Part shown: one piece after another, positions 31,981-43,477 of the stretch
How positions within the stretch are numbered: the first letter of the stretch is position 1
Layout of the letters: each line of letters starts with the position of its first letter
Origin: Ixodes scapularis
Taxonomy: Eukaryota > Arthropoda > Arachnida > Ixodida > Ixodidae
DNA length: 64,000 nt
NCBI RefSeq assembly: GCF_016920785.2
Contig: NW_024609934.1
Location: 124,001-188,000 of the forward strand
Direction of reading: 5' to 3'
Notes under the pieces: generated by a model
What the model was told of the DNA's origin: nothing
The model's database searches: none
The model's input: the letters and a program-made list of their open reading frames with translations, nothing else
Made by a program: the position numbers and the translations under genes

Positions 31981-33110
31981 AATACAAAGGAGCAATGGTT
32001 CTGAGCAGCTAGGCTCGAAGCTCTAGAAAAGGAAGACCTCTGTAAATTCTAAAAACAAAGGAAAGAATGCGAGCTAAGCACAACAAAATAGACTCCCTTC
32101 AGGCCGGTGACCAAGAGTTCAGGAGAAACTCTTGAGAGAGTTCCGAAAACTATTCACCAGCAAAGAAGAAGGGATCAACAGTGCGTTAGATGAATGGGTA
32201 GATTCGCTCACCGAAATTCCTATCAGTATTCAGAAACGCATGAACAAAACAATCACTAAATCTGAGATTGCTAAAGCAATAAAAAAACTGCCATCAAGGA
32301 AATCCTCTGGAGTAGATGGTCTAGGATCAGCATATTATAAAAAGTTCGCCGACGTTCTGGTTCCCATATTATGTAACGTCTGTGCTGACATTCTCCGGAG
32401 GAACCTATTACCACCCTCTATGCGGCAAGCACTCACTGTGCTCACTCCAAAGATAAGCACGGGCTCTAGCTTCTTAATATCAGATATATGAAGGCCTATC
32501 AGCCTTCTAATCACGAATTTTAAGCTGCTGGCCAGGTACTGGCAAAACGAATGGAGATGCGCATTAAGTTTCTATTGGGCGATCATCAGACCTACGGGTT
32601 CAAGGGGAGATCTATTACCTCTAACGTTCACACGCTCCGGATTATTTCCAAAACAGCTGAAGCAACCGGAATTTCCGCAACAGTGCTGCAGATTGACCTC
32701 AGTAAAGCTTTCGACCGGGTATCGCATGCCTTTCTATTCAATCTGCTCGATGCATGTGGTGTATGCAAAAGAATCGCGAAATATAATAAACTATGTTACA
32801 AAGATATATCGACAAGACTATTGGTTAATGGGAGGGTAGCAGAAAAAAAAAATTCAGTTCCGAGCTTGGTCTGACAAGGCTGCCCCCTCTCGCCTATACT
32901 GTTCTCGCTATGTTTAGAGCCTGTCTGTAGAATAATTATAAGCGACACCAGGATTCAAGGCGTCTCCCTTGCCAGGAATGCCACAGAAATACTAGCCTAT
33001 GCCGATGATGTCACTGTTGTTGCCGCCTTCAGATTAGAAATTGTTCTTGCGGTGCAGCACTTTGCTGATTTCTACGAAGTATCCGGTGCCCAAATGAGTA
33101 CGTTAAGTCT
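31981..33110 (+). pseudogene. LINE reverse transcriptase, YADD intact but frameshifted
   Basis: Frames at 32132-32491 and 32551-32874 give FRKLFTSKEEG, KLPSRKSSGVDGL (motif 1), RPISL, TYGFKGRSI and VLQIDLSKAFDRV (motif A). GCPLSPILFS (motif B) lies beyond an A-run at 32847. AYADDVTVVA (motif C, 32997-33026) follows. The order and wording are those of an L1/Tx1-type RT. There are at least three frame changes and several stops. Confidence 0.82.
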
Positions 33111-34340
33111 ACAATCGCGTGGCTCGGAAACGGAGACGTGAAGCCACAGCGCTTTGTTAATATTGATTGGAGCTCTACTATTATGAATTATCTTGGTGTC
33201 AGCTTGGACCCCTATTCGCTTAGAAGTGGTAAAGGGGGCATTCACCTCAACAGTTTTAGAGCAAAGTTGCAAGGCTGGCACGGTCGGAATCTTTCCATAC
33301 TGAATCGTTACTTAGTAGGCAACTCAGTATTTTTCTCTATGGTAAGGTATGCAGCTCAACTTGTGCCATGTCACGCAAGCAAAATCCATAAAATGCACCA
33401 CTTTTGCGCAACCTTTCCAGCTTTGAGCGGATAAGGCGCACTAACATTTTTCTTAACCAAGCCAAAGAAGGGTTTGGTGTTGCAAGCCTAGAAACTTAAT
33501 TCGAAGTCCAGAGGTTTCTATTTTTCCGCGACCAGAGGAACTCTGTCATTGTGCAGTCGTTTGTTGAACTTGGCGGCCGGCTGTTAGCACCACGGCTCGT
33601 GGTAACCCAAGAAGGAGCTGCGTCAGCGGCGGTACATAGGCTTTACAAAAAAAATCGCTGTTGCCATAAATTATTTTGAAGCACGTTTTTCTCGGCAGTA
33701 CTTAGCAAGGTAAAAAGAAAAACCCTGTATTGGGATACAGTCGACACTGTCTTTCCACCGCCGCTCTGTCGCTCCTTTTCGGGAACTGATGTGGAATCCA
33801 CGGTTTTCAAGCGCCTCCGCAGCTACCCCGTTCGGAAGCCGCAATCGACGTCTTCATTTCATTTCACAACAAAGTCAAGACGAGGCAGGAAAATAACGTT
33901 TTTTTTTGTTTTTTTTTTTTTGTTCTGTGGAATTTGAAATGTGTGCTATGTTCCACGCCGGAAACTCTGCAGCAGGTTTTTTTTCTTTTTTTTTTACCCG
34001 AACGCAATGTTATTCTCGGCAGAACTACGCTGTAGATTGCAGGTTGAATTGTACATGGATTGGCGCAGCGCGAAGCTCCTTGAGTTTGGCACTGGCCCTG
34101 ACAACAATTGTTTAGAGGTACTGGCACCGCTTGGACTGCACGCAATATGGAAGTCCCGCACGGATCACTCCTGGTTCTCGAAGGAGGAAAAACAGCATGG
34201 CGCCATTTTGAAGAAGGCTTCGCGATTGCGAGCAGCCTCATGGCTGAAGTGGGAAACCCCGAAATGGCTGGCTGGGCTGAATTGGAAGCTCGCGTTATAA
34301 TGCCGAAAACGCCACTGAGTGTGACTGGGGACATAAATAA
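33111..34340 (+). pseudogene. LINE ORF2 C-terminal region
   Basis: NYLGVSLDPYSL and WHGRNLSILNRYLVGNSVFF match the post-RT region of L1-type LINEs. Near the 3' end, 34009-34300 reads LFSAELRCRLQVEL, DWRSAKLLEFG and LEVLAPLGLHAIWKSR, a conserved C-terminal end of Tx1-like proteins. T-runs at 33899-33921 and 33977-33996 shift the frame. Confidence 0.68.
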
Positions 34341-34464
34341 ATGTTGTTAAAATGGCCACATCGTGCGCGGTCTTTGCCCAAGTGTATTTTAACTATGTAT
34401 ATAATGCTTGTTTTACATAAATAAAAAAAAAAATCCAAGTAGGCAAAGAAAGAAAAAAAAAAAG

Positions 34465-34560
34465 GCTTAATCAGTAGCGTGTTTGGCTCGAAACCGAAGG
34501 GCCGTGGGTTCGAATCGCGTTGTAATTCTTTGAAATATCTGTAAGGTATATGAATTACTT
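34465..34560 (+). ncRNA. tRNA-derived SINE head or tRNA pseudogene
   Basis: AGTAGCGTGTTTGGCTCGAA with CCGAAGG gives an anticodon-arm-like stem. GGGTTCGAATC is a good B box. No acceptor-stem pairing is visible, so it is not an intact tRNA. Confidence 0.6.
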
Positions 34561-34599
34561 TATAAAGTGATACCATTTGAAAGGCGATTCATTACGTGG

Positions 34600-35290
34600 T
34601 TTTTAATGACTTTCATTCCACGCATGACTTCAGCTTTCACGTGAGCGAATTGTGGGTTGTTTGAATTTCTCGCGCGAGGTCATGTGGCTACGACGTCATA
34701 ATCCTATCGAAAAATGAAGATTTTTGCGTCCCCGAATTTTCTCGTCACTCCACTGACGCCGGATTTTTTTATTCACGAGCTTTTTGACTACTTCGCGTCA
34801 AAACAGTGCGACAGAACAAAAGTAGAAAGAGCACACAGGAAAGCGTCTGTCCAATGCCCTCCTACGTTTGTCGCATGCTTCCGCCGTTTTAAATAATGTG
34901 GTTCCTCTGCACCGCTCAAAGCAAAGTTCAGGAGGTTAAAAAAAAATGAGGAGCTTAAGGGTTCATATGCACTATGAACACTGTTCGTACAATGCTGGAA
35001 GGTAACTTCCTCTTTTAAAACATCCGTCTTGTGGAATAAAATGAAACAATAACAGAACAATGCATAAAACAGCAATCTTATCGGGTTTTATTGCACCTCG
35101 AATTACAAAACGGAATACAAAATAAATGAATCACACAAAGTGTTTGAGAAAACTGTCTAAACTATATGAGAATGTGACTAGAGCATACTTCCGTCACTTC
35201 TTCCTCATAAACAAAATAGCCTAAACTACAAGCGAACAAAGAAAAAACTATCTTATCTGATGAACAGAACAGTGTCAGTCAAAGGCTAAT
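34600..35290. other. Unassigned spacer
   Basis: Short frames only. No element identified. Confidence 0.4.
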
Positions 35291-35371
35291 CCTATGTCGG
35301 TGGTGCATACGGTTGCCTTCCGGGTCCTTCACCAACTTCTCGCCGGAGGGCCTCAGCCAGGTTTTCATTAC

Positions 35372-35666
35372 GGGGATCGTTGGCCGAGTGGTCTAGCGCA
35401 CACCAGCTGGGAGCACGTGGAGCGAAAGCTCGCGCTGCAGAACCCAGGGATCCTGGGTTCGAGCCCCACCCCTGACCGTTTCGATCTGGATGAGCATCGT
35501 ACCGGCGTGCGGTCGTGTATGACCACTGCGTGATGCACGTTAAGGACCCCAGGCTAGCGGCTGTACCGCACTGGCTAAATTTCTCATCTGCAGCTGGGAG
35601 ACTCGTCGCCCCTGTGAGGCAGACCAAGTTCTAGGCTGTAAAAACACACACACAACCCAATTTTCC
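35372..35666 (+). mobile_element. tRNA-Ser/Leu-derived SINE, copy 1 (Ruka-like)
   Basis: The head shows an A box (TGGCCGAGTGGTCTAGCGCA) and a B box (GGGTTCGAGCCCC), separated by a long variable-arm-like stretch as in class II tRNAs. The body contains GATCTGGATGAGCATCGTAC and GTGATGCACGTTAAGGACCC. The tail is (AC)n. It is flanked by TTTTCATTAC / TTTTTATTAC (35362-35371, 35667-35676), probably a slightly changed target duplication. A second copy lies at 53298-53588. Ruka is a known tick SINE; assignment to it needs a search. Confidence 0.82.
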
Positions 35667-35929
35667 TTTTTATTACAGATTGCACTTCGTCCTTTTCAGC
35701 CTGCACACGCTATTTTTTGTCTTCTCAACTCTTGGAATTAATTTTGGATGTTGTGCAAAGTATCTTACAATGCTATGTAGTCAACTCTTAGAAAACTAGA
35801 GATTAAATAATATTTAATATTCTAACCTATTTCCTGGAGAGCACTGGATGAATGGATATCAGCGGCTTTAGCCGTGCAACGAATGGTGGTTTGCGCCACC
35901 TATAGTCGGGAACAGGTAAAAAAAGTATG

Positions 35930-36267
35930 TACGAGCTGGAAAGGAGAAAGCAGAACGAGGACTGGGTGGAAAGGAGGTGCCCTCCGCTTTGCTCTAACAT
36001 TCGTCCTGCTTCCCCTCCCCAAGTCGTACTTCGTCTTGACTTGTCCCCGTCAATAACCTATAGAATTACTCTCCCAGGAAGTCGTGACGAAAATAAAATT
36101 AATCTGCTTACATTTTTTCCAAGGTTAGCGCTCTTTTTTTGAGAACTCTGTGACAACAAACGTTGAGAAAATGCCATTTATTTTTTGCGATTGCCCGAGC
36201 TTTTAAGAAGTTGCGGTTATTGTCTCTTACTGATTTAGCTTATTTAGCTACGTCGCAATGAATAAGA
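35930..36267 (+). repeat. Dispersed repeat R, copy a, first part
   Basis: Matches 40650-40945 in order: GAAAATAAAATTAA-CT, GAGAACTCT-TGAC, AAAATGCC, TTAAGAAGTTGCGGT / TATAAGTTGCGGT, CAATGAATAAG. It is interrupted by the TIR element at 36268-37450. Confidence 0.72.
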
Positions 36268-37450
36268 ATCCTTATTGAAAATTCCATCAAGATACGTAAT
36301 TTGGGACACTGAGTGCCAGTCAGCAGCCTTGGTGGAACGTGATGGACCATCAGGCGTCATCTGATGGTCCATCAGATGACGTCTGACTGCCACTACCATG
36401 TTAATTTCAACAAGGGCAGCATTTATTTAAGAGTAAAGCTACACGCACTGATAAATATCGCCAAATGCCTCGATAAAACAAAATGCTAATAAAAAAAGAA
36501 AAAAAAAAGCAGAACCACTGCAGATCAAACCCGCGACCACTTGCGCACAAAACGGACACCTTAACCCCTATGCTATGCACCGCTTTGGAAACTCGATATG
36601 ACCATTCTTTTTATACGAGATGCTTCGGCTGCAAATGCAGTTAAGCCTTCAGCATGTCATGCAAAGCACTCGTACATCACTCGCCGTACTTCAGTTCTAC
36701 TCACCTGCCATGTAGAATACTTTCGCGTCGTAGAACGATCCTTTTGTTCGCGCGTCTCCGGCCCAAAGACCTAGTACACCTTGTCGTCTTCAACTACACC
36801 GCTAAAGTCCCTTACATCGTCGGAACTCACAACAGGCTGGGTCTTGTCGAGTAGAAATTCTACTAAAACATAAAACACTGTAGAGCCCGGGCAGGATCGA
36901 CAGGTTGGAGCAAGCGGGCAAACAAAACGAGTCGAGAGCGATCGTTCATGAAAGCTCGGCGAAGCCTCTATGGGCGAAGCGAAGTGGCGTGTTCGGCTAT
37001 GGGCGGGCTTCTGAGCAAGGTTGTCGGTCGGCTGCGTGTCATATCTCTAACATCAGCGGTTTTATGGGCTCACGTCCCGAAATCGTTTTCTTGTGCATAG
37101 ATTATTTTTCGTATTCATGGATTTGACGAAATAGTGGTATCCGAACGAACTTTACGTCCTTTGACCATACGTCTGTCTGCACATCAAAGCTTTTTGACGT
37201 ACAGTCAGAGACAATCGATGTAGAATCAGAATCGCCACCAAGACATTCTGATGGCATTTTGCGGCGGCCGACTGCCACCAGGAAACGATCAGAAAGCCGA
37301 CAAGTGGAGTCTGACTGGAGTTTGACTGTCGGTCAGAGTAACTTGTTGGCCAAGGAGACATGCTTGACGTACAGTCAGGCACAGTCAGCGGTCCACTAGA
37401 AAACATTGACTGCCAAACAGGGTTACATTGATGGATTTTCCCTTCGGGAT
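36268..37450. mobile_element. 1.18-kb TIR element inserted in repeat R
   Basis: The left end ATCCTTATTGAAAATTCCAT and the reverse complement of the right end (ATCCCGAAGGGAAAATCCAT) are imperfect TIRs. The uninterrupted repeat at 40650-41405 defines the boundaries. Internally it has palindromic GATGGACCATCAG blocks (36340-36385) and many GACTG/CAGTC motifs. No transposase was seen; superfamily unknown. Confidence 0.68.
36509..36600 (-). ncRNA. tRNA-derived SINE or tRNA pseudogene
   Basis: On the minus strand, TAGCATAGGGGTTAAGGTGT acts as an A box and CGCGGGTTTGATCTGC as a B box. A T-run follows as a Pol III terminator. Confidence 0.55.
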
Positions 37451-38075
37451 AGCTTACAATAAACTTGGATGTAACAGCTGTTCGTGATATTTTTAAATAA
37501 ATAAAATTACTTTAAACTTGTATATTTTATTTTTTGAAAATATACGTAACTACATATTTTGTTGTTAATTAGTTTCGTATTGTTCCGCTGATTTTGTTTT
37601 TACGCTCGGCATATGGTGCCGCCGAGTTCCGTTCTTCAAGGAACCATTCTTTACTGAGACAACCTGAACACGTCCTCAGAACATTCTTGAAAATCGCCCC
37701 CTACAAGACAACCTGAAGACGTCACAGTTGAGGGCGTCCTCAGGACCATGTGCGCTGTTTCGGTATCAGTAGAGAATAAAATATAACGGTGCAGGTAATC
37801 ATGTAAAGTAATAACACGGCAGATGTTGAAATGTAACGACAATACAGATAGTCTACTGAACATGTTAGCAGCAAGTATTTATTTTGGCGCGGGTTGGTAA
37901 TAATATGTGCTACAGCGAAGTAACAGCATGCATTCACGTGCGTGTTGTTTTGTCGGGTGCTGTGTTGGAACGTGCTCTTCAACCGCCCTGCTGTTTTTTA
38001 CGACGTTCTGTTTTGTCGCTGTGCTGTCTTGACGCTGTGCTGTTTTAACGTGTGCAGTTTTGGAACGTGCTCTTA
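37451..38075 (+). repeat. Dispersed repeat R, copy a, second part
   Basis: Continues repeat R: GGATGTAACA-CTGTT, AATAAATAAA, TACGCTCGGCATATGGTGCC, GTTCCGTTCTTCAA, ATATAACGGTGCAGGTAATC. From 37860 on it matches the inverse of 27475-27720, including TGCTGTTTT arrays. No coding. Confidence 0.72.
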
Positions 38076-38089
38076 TGACGCCAGTGGTT

Positions 38090-40640
38090 TTGTATTATGC
38101 TGATCTTTCGTGTTTCCACCCTTGTATCGGCAACGGCAGCACAAACCAACACGCAAAAAACAGCAAAAAGCAGCGTATCAAACTGACTGCCCCACGCAAA
38201 AAAAGAGGCGGCGTAAGTGGCCAGCTAGAGTTGCGAAACAAAGGTGAAACGGTACTCAGCCTCAAGCATGAAACATTGAGGCGCTGCGATTGAACTTGAC
38301 CACGGAGACGGAATGGCGCCAGTCGCTGTTTCTTATGTAACTGCGGTAGGCTCAAGAAAAAACGTGAAACAAAGAAAAAAGAGAGGCCTGTGCACTGAAC
38401 AGTGAAGTCGAACCTGATAGCGGCGGCGCAGAATGTTGAAAGAGAAAATTGAAAGGAAGATGAGAGGAGCGTGTTCGCTTTCGGTAGAAACTTTATTTGT
38501 GTCAATTTTTTACCGCTGCGTTTGTCCCTTCGTTTAAAATAGTGAAGCTTTTCTATTTTGTAAGTATGGGTGAGAAAAAGACGAGGCTCCGAGGAGTATG
38601 AACATAGGTAACGTCCAAAGGAAAAAGCTGATAAACTTTAGATTACTTTCTTTCAGTAAGAAGGATATGGCTGAGCGTCTGCTGGGGCTTCAGTCCTTTT
38701 TAATGCGGAAGCAAGAACTCGGGGGGGGGGGGGGGGGGGGGGGGGGGGTGTCCTATGGAGTGTAGCCGCCTGTTGCAGCAAAACGGCAGTTGAGTTCCCT
38801 CCTTTTGACCAGAGAAAAATGGCAGTTCAATTCCTATTGGCTAAAAGCGCAGCCACGCACAGACTTCGTCACAAAAGCCGGTGAGGCCGCTCAAGGTAAA
38901 AGCGGACGCGCCTAAAAAAATAATAATAATAATAAAACAGAAAGAAAAGCACAGTAACATAGATGCATCGTCACGGAAGCTGTGGAGCCCGTGTGTGGGG
39001 GAACGTGACGTCCCCGCCAGAGCCCCATATGACAAAGAAGACGTGGCGCGCTGCTTGTACAAATGCGCTGAGTCTAGGAATGCTTTCGAATTCCTACAGG
39101 TAAGCGGTCTTAAGCGTCTGCCTTTTTTTTGCGTTTTCCATGTCTCTTGGGGTTCGAGCAAGCCAGAGGGCACAGAGAGAGTAACTAAATATCAGTGCGT
39201 CATATTTTAACCGGACGACGCCGAAACCTCCTCCAGCTACGGGAGCGACCCGCGGTGCCGAAAGCGCGCGATATGTGACGACATCGTGACGTTTTTGGTC
39301 TTGGCCTTAATGCTAATCAGAGCCGCTAAAGGCTTTTTTTTTAGTCGAAATACAAAATATAATTGGCGCGAACCGTTTCAATTATTTATGAAAGTAGTTG
39401 TTCAGTATTTTAGATAAGAAAAGAAACAAATCCAGTTTATGAAGTACGGCGACAAGAAGTGACCTGTCGATATACCCGCCACCAAGCGGTGGAAAAGGCG
39501 GCGCATACTCGAAAGGGGTAGTGAGATCAGGCATCGACAAGCGGCGAGCGCAGAAAAGTCCCGGATGTACGCGGCAGCGCTCCGGTCGTATGGGCTAGTG
39601 GATCCGACCGCTTCCGAGCGTTCCGAAGGTCTTCGACGAGCAGGCTTGGCTTGCGGTTTGCCCCTTTGGCGGTACGGCAGCGCGAAGTGGCTCCCGTCCT
39701 GAACTGATCTTTACCCCGTTTTTCCTATCGTTTGTGGCCAATGAAGTGTCATGCCAAATTTGCGTTTAATCACGCAGCAAATGCAATATGAGCCGCCCTG
39801 GCTTGCTTTATCCAGGCTATCCAGCACATGCGTTAGTGGCGCCCTTTTGAGCTGTCGACATGGAGTGCGTCAGCCGTATGCTCTCGCTGAGCTGGCAACC
39901 CCTTCTAGTTCACGGCCACTCAAGCCGCGACACATGCCGTAATGAAGGAGGTTATGTTTTGCTTGTTTTGGTAACCTTAATTTGCGTTTAACTTTTAAAA
40001 TAAAGCGAAATTCGAGAAAAGAAAAGTTTAATTAAGTGACTACGTTCAGTGCACTCAGGTTCGGTGCAAATCAAAAACCAGTCAAAACGTCGTTGCAGGG
40101 CCCCTGTAAATGGTCTCTTTAGTGTTTTTTTTTTTTTTTTGGAGAGGAGGGGGGGTGCGGGGGGCGGATGTTTTTTTTAAGCATTGGCCGTGTTTATTCC
40201 GCCCCGCCCCTCCCCCTCCCGGCCTGCCCAAAGCCTGCGAATTTCAGAAAAGGGGGCAGTCGCGGCCACATTGGCTCCCGCCCCCCTTCACCCCCTTGTG
40301 TGCGGTACTGACTTGAACTCTCTGAAACCGTTACCGAAATGGGAGAACGTTTCGAATAGTATAGGTGTTTCTTTCTCTGGCTATTCTGCCCTTCTCTCGC
40401 GCGCTCTTTCTATGGGAAGCCTGGAGAGCGCTCGTTTTACGACACAGGCTGCCGCTTTTACTCCCGCCGGTAGTAACACAGAGGCAACCGAGGAAAAGAT
40501 TCGGCTTAGACTGGCGTGCAATCAGTGGGGAGACGAGCGCCGGGTTCGGCTAAAAGTCGGCATGTCGACTTCCATTCCCGGCACCTTCCCGGATATGGTG
40601 CATAGAACTATGTATACGATTATCTGATAAAAAAGCGCAC
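38090..40640. other. Unassigned spacer
   Basis: No recognised coding sequence. A G-run lies at 38721-38748. 40120-40310 is a G/C-rich purine/pyrimidine switch (GGGGGTGCGGGGGGCGG then CCCGCCCC) of the type seen in dispersed repeats. The open frames at 38881-39210 and 40184-40627 have no known domain. Confidence 0.4.
38721..38748 (+). repeat. Poly-G tract, 28 nt
   Basis: Uninterrupted run of G with G-quadruplex potential. Confidence 0.98.
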
Positions 40641-40649
40641 AGAACAAGG

Positions 40650-41405
40650 AAGAAGAGAAAAGGACAGGTAGAACGAAACGTGCCCTTTCTCGAAAACGTG
40701 TTTGGATGAAGTAGCGTTCGATCAACCGTGGTAAACCCACAAACTGCACCTCGGATGTCAGGATGAAGATAAAATTAAGCTTCCTACCCTTTTTCAAGTT
40801 TCCTGCTCTTTGCTGAGAACTCTCTGACGACATACGTTAAAAAAATGCCGTCCTTTTTTTTTTTTGTAATTTCCCGCGTTTTTATAAGTTGCGGTACTTG
40901 GTCTCATTCAGATTAAGCCTGTTTACCCACTTCACAATGAATAAGTATAGTATGCACTAAACGTGGATGTAACAACTGTTTTTTTATGTTTTCAAATAAA
41001 TAAATTCAATTCAGACTTGTTTATTTTATTTATTGAAAAAATCCGAAATTGCAGATGTTTATTGTTAATTAGTTTCGTATATTTTTGCTGGTTTCGTTTT
41101 TACGCTCGGCATATGGTGCCGCCAAGTTCCGTTCTTCAAAGAACCGTTTTTTAGAAAGACAACCTGAAGAGTGCGAGAAGAAGTCCTCGGGACATCCTTG
41201 AAGATGTCCTCAGGTCATCCTTGAAAATCGCCTCCTACAAGACAACCTAACGACGTCACAGTTGAGAGCGTCCTCGGGACCTTGTGTGTTGTCTGGGTAT
41301 AAGTAGGCAATAAAATATAACGGTGCAGGTAATCAAGTAATATCAAATTACGGCAGATGATGAAACGTAACGAAAATACAGATGTTTTACTGAACATCTG
41401 TACTA
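40650..41405 (+). repeat. Dispersed repeat R, copy b (uninterrupted)
   Basis: Direct-orientation partner of 35930-36267 plus 37451-37865, about 80% similar. It contains a short GAAGACGTCCTC-like duplication near 41160-41220 that copy a has in shorter form. Confidence 0.75.
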
Positions 41406-41719
41406 TAAAAAAACTGTATTGTACAAAAACACTGCACAGAAAATAGGGCAGGCTATTAGTAAAAACAAAATAGCCTGCCAACAACAAAAATAGTAAATTC
41501 TGGAATGTTATTATTTAAAACAAAAAACATAATCGCCGGTGCATTCTTCGTACGGGAATCAAGCACCGAGAGAAACAAAAAAGTGAAAGCCGTTTACAAC
41601 TCCCTGTAACACCGAATTAGAGCGCAGCTCTTGAGGAGGAGGAGGGGGGGGGGGTAAAGTGACCTGGGGGGGAGGGTCACGTGACCTTGGAGGTCACGTG
41701 ACGATGCCGATGATGTCAT

Positions 41720-42050
41720 CAGTGACGTCACTGATGACGTCATCCGTGAAGATGACGATGACGATGCGGATGCCGGTGACGTCATTGTTGACGTCACTGA
41801 TGACGTCATCAGTGCTGATGACGATGACGATGCGGATGTCGGTGAGGTCATCAGTGACGTCACTGATGACGTCATCAGTGATGATGACGATGACGATGCG
41901 GATGTCGCTGACGTCATCAGTGACGTCACTGATGACGTCATCCGTGATGATGACGATGCGGATGCCGGTGACGTCATCGTTGACGTCACTGATGACGTCA
42001 TCAGTGCTGATGACGATGACGATGCGGATGCCGGTGACGTCATCAGTGAC
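41720..42050 (+). repeat. 66-bp higher-order repeat with TGACGTCA palindromes
   Basis: About five units starting GACGTCACTGATGACGTCAT and containing GATGACGATGACGATGCGGA. One unit is 60 bp, having lost a hexamer. TGACGTCA is the CRE/ATF palindrome. Unit length is divisible by three, so reading frames stay open on both strands. Confidence 0.93.
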
Positions 42051-42069
42051 GATGACGTCATCGGGGAGG

Positions 42070-42390
42070 TCACGTGACCTCGGGGGTGTCACGTGACCTC
42101 GGGGGGGAGGGGGGGGGTCACGTGACTTCGGGGGGGGGGGGGGGGGTCACGTGACCTCGGGGGTGGTCACGTGACCTCGGAAGTGGTCACGTGACTTCGG
42201 GGGGGGTGTCACGTGACCTCGGGGGGGGGGGGTGTCACGTGACTTCGGGGGAGGTCACGTGACCTTGGGGGTCACGTGACCCTGGGGGAGGGGTCACGAG
42301 GGAGGGGTCACGTGACCTCTGGGGGTCACGTGACCTTGGGGTCACGTGGGGGTCACGTGACCTTGGGATGACCTTGGGGGTCGGGTGACC
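42070..42390 (+). repeat. GTCACGTGAC palindrome array
   Basis: About 15 copies of GTCACGTGAC or close variants separated by short G-rich spacers. The core CACGTG is a canonical E-box. Confidence 0.93.
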
Positions 42391-42460
42391 TTGGGGTGAC
42401 CTTGGTTACGCCGACGCCGCTCAAGCCGGGAACGGGCCCCTAAGAGCTGTGCTCTAAAAA

Positions 42461-43149
42461 TGAAAGCCGTTCACAACTCCCTGTAATGCAGAATTAGAGC
42501 GCAGCTCTTGAGGAGGAGGAGGGAAGGGCACTGGGGGGGGGGGGTCAAGTGGCCTCGGGTGGCGGGGGTCACGTGACAATGCTGATAACCTCATCAGTGA
42601 CGTCACTGATGACGTCACTGGTGACGTCATCAGTGATGATGACGATGACGATGCGGATGCCGGCGACGTCACTAATAACGTCATCAGTGATGATGACGAT
42701 GACGATGCGGATGCCAGTGACGACACTGATGACGTCATCAGTAGCGATGACGTCAACGGGGGCCACGTGACCTCGGGGGTCACGTGACCTTGGGGGCGGT
42801 CACGTGACCTGGGTAACCATCGTGACTCTCGTGAGGGTAACCCTAGTAACCCTCGTGAGGGTAACTCTCGTGACCCTCGTGAGGGTAACTCTCATAACCC
42901 TCGTGAGGGTAACTCTCATAACTCTCGTGACCCTCGTGAGGGTAACCCTTTTGAGGGTAACTAACCCTCGTAACCCTCGTGAGGGTTACGAGGGTTACGA
43001 GGGTAACCCTCGTGAGAGTAACCCTTGTAACTCTCGTAACCCTCACGAGGGTTACGAGGGTTACTCGCGGTTACGCCGACGCCGACGGCGACGGCGACGG
43101 CGACGCCGCTCAAGCCGGGAACGGGTGCCTAAGAGCTGCGCTCTAAAAA
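42461..43149 (+). mobile_element. Modular palindromic-minisatellite element P2
   Basis: Same ends as P1. The interior holds a shorter TGACGTCA block (42590-42755), a few GTCACGTGAC units and a third module of GTAACCCTCGTGAGG repeats (42825-43070). It then has (GACGGC)n leading to the conserved right end at 43110-43149. Confidence 0.8.
42825..43070 (+). repeat. Array of CTCGTGAGGGTAAC units
   Basis: About a dozen units in which CCCTCGTGAGGG is nearly self-complementary and GTAAC / GTTAC appear on both strands. Confidence 0.93.
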
Positions 43150-43477
43150 CAATAAATTGTTCAACTATAAAAAAGACGTTGTTTTAAACGATTGCGCAGA
43201 TGCGGCATTCGCAATCTCAAAGGGCAATTTCCTTTCAATCTTACGTTTCAAAATAATCCAAGTTCAACAGAACCACGGCAGAACAGGGCTGTGCGTCGAA
43301 TGTAGCCGTGGCGACGTGGCGACCTGCAGCGGGTCGTCTTATATAAAGATTCTGTAGAGGCCGTTAGCACTGGAAGTACATTGTCTTCTTCCTCCGTAAT
43401 ATCTGATGCGTAAAGGAAACACGCATGTTGCGTGCGATTTAATGCGCTTCGAATCCTGCTGCTGACCGGTGAATCAC

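Larger units (their letters stand above)
28915..34440 (+). mobile_element. Tx1/L1-like non-LTR retrotransposon, degenerate, near full length
   Basis: Order: ORF1 with two CCHC zinc knuckles, APE endonuclease, reverse transcriptase with AYADDVTVV, a C-terminal domain and an AT-rich 3' end with A-run near 34420-34435. QGCPLSPILF in RT motif B and the ORF1 zinc knuckles fit the L1/Tx1 group rather than CR1. Two insertions (29023-29249 and 31511-31980) and many frameshifts make it inactive. The 5' limit is uncertain. Confidence 0.82.
41584..42460 (+). mobile_element. Modular palindromic-minisatellite element P1
   Basis: Starts TGAAAGCCGTTTACAACTCC, then AGAGCGCAGCTCTTGAGGAG. Ends CGCTCAAGCCGGGAACGGG, then AAGAGCTGTGCTCTAAAAA. 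The interior is a G-rich lead, a block of 66-bp repeats rich in TGACGTCA (41695-42075) and a block of GTCACGTGAC repeats (42070-42390). The same two ends bound P2 (directly adjacent, head to tail) and P3 (inverted). There is no meaningful protein. The shared ends with different interiors point to one mobile or duplicating family. Confidence 0.8.

Noticed and set aside
34465..34560. Functional tRNA gene
   Set aside because: Good anticodon-like arm and B box but no acceptor-stem pairing and no clear A box at the right distance.
41594..42096. Long Ser/Thr/Met- or Asp/Val/Ile-rich open frames on both strands
   Set aside because: They are by-products of the 66-bp tandem repeat, whose length is a multiple of three. 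No codon bias or domain.
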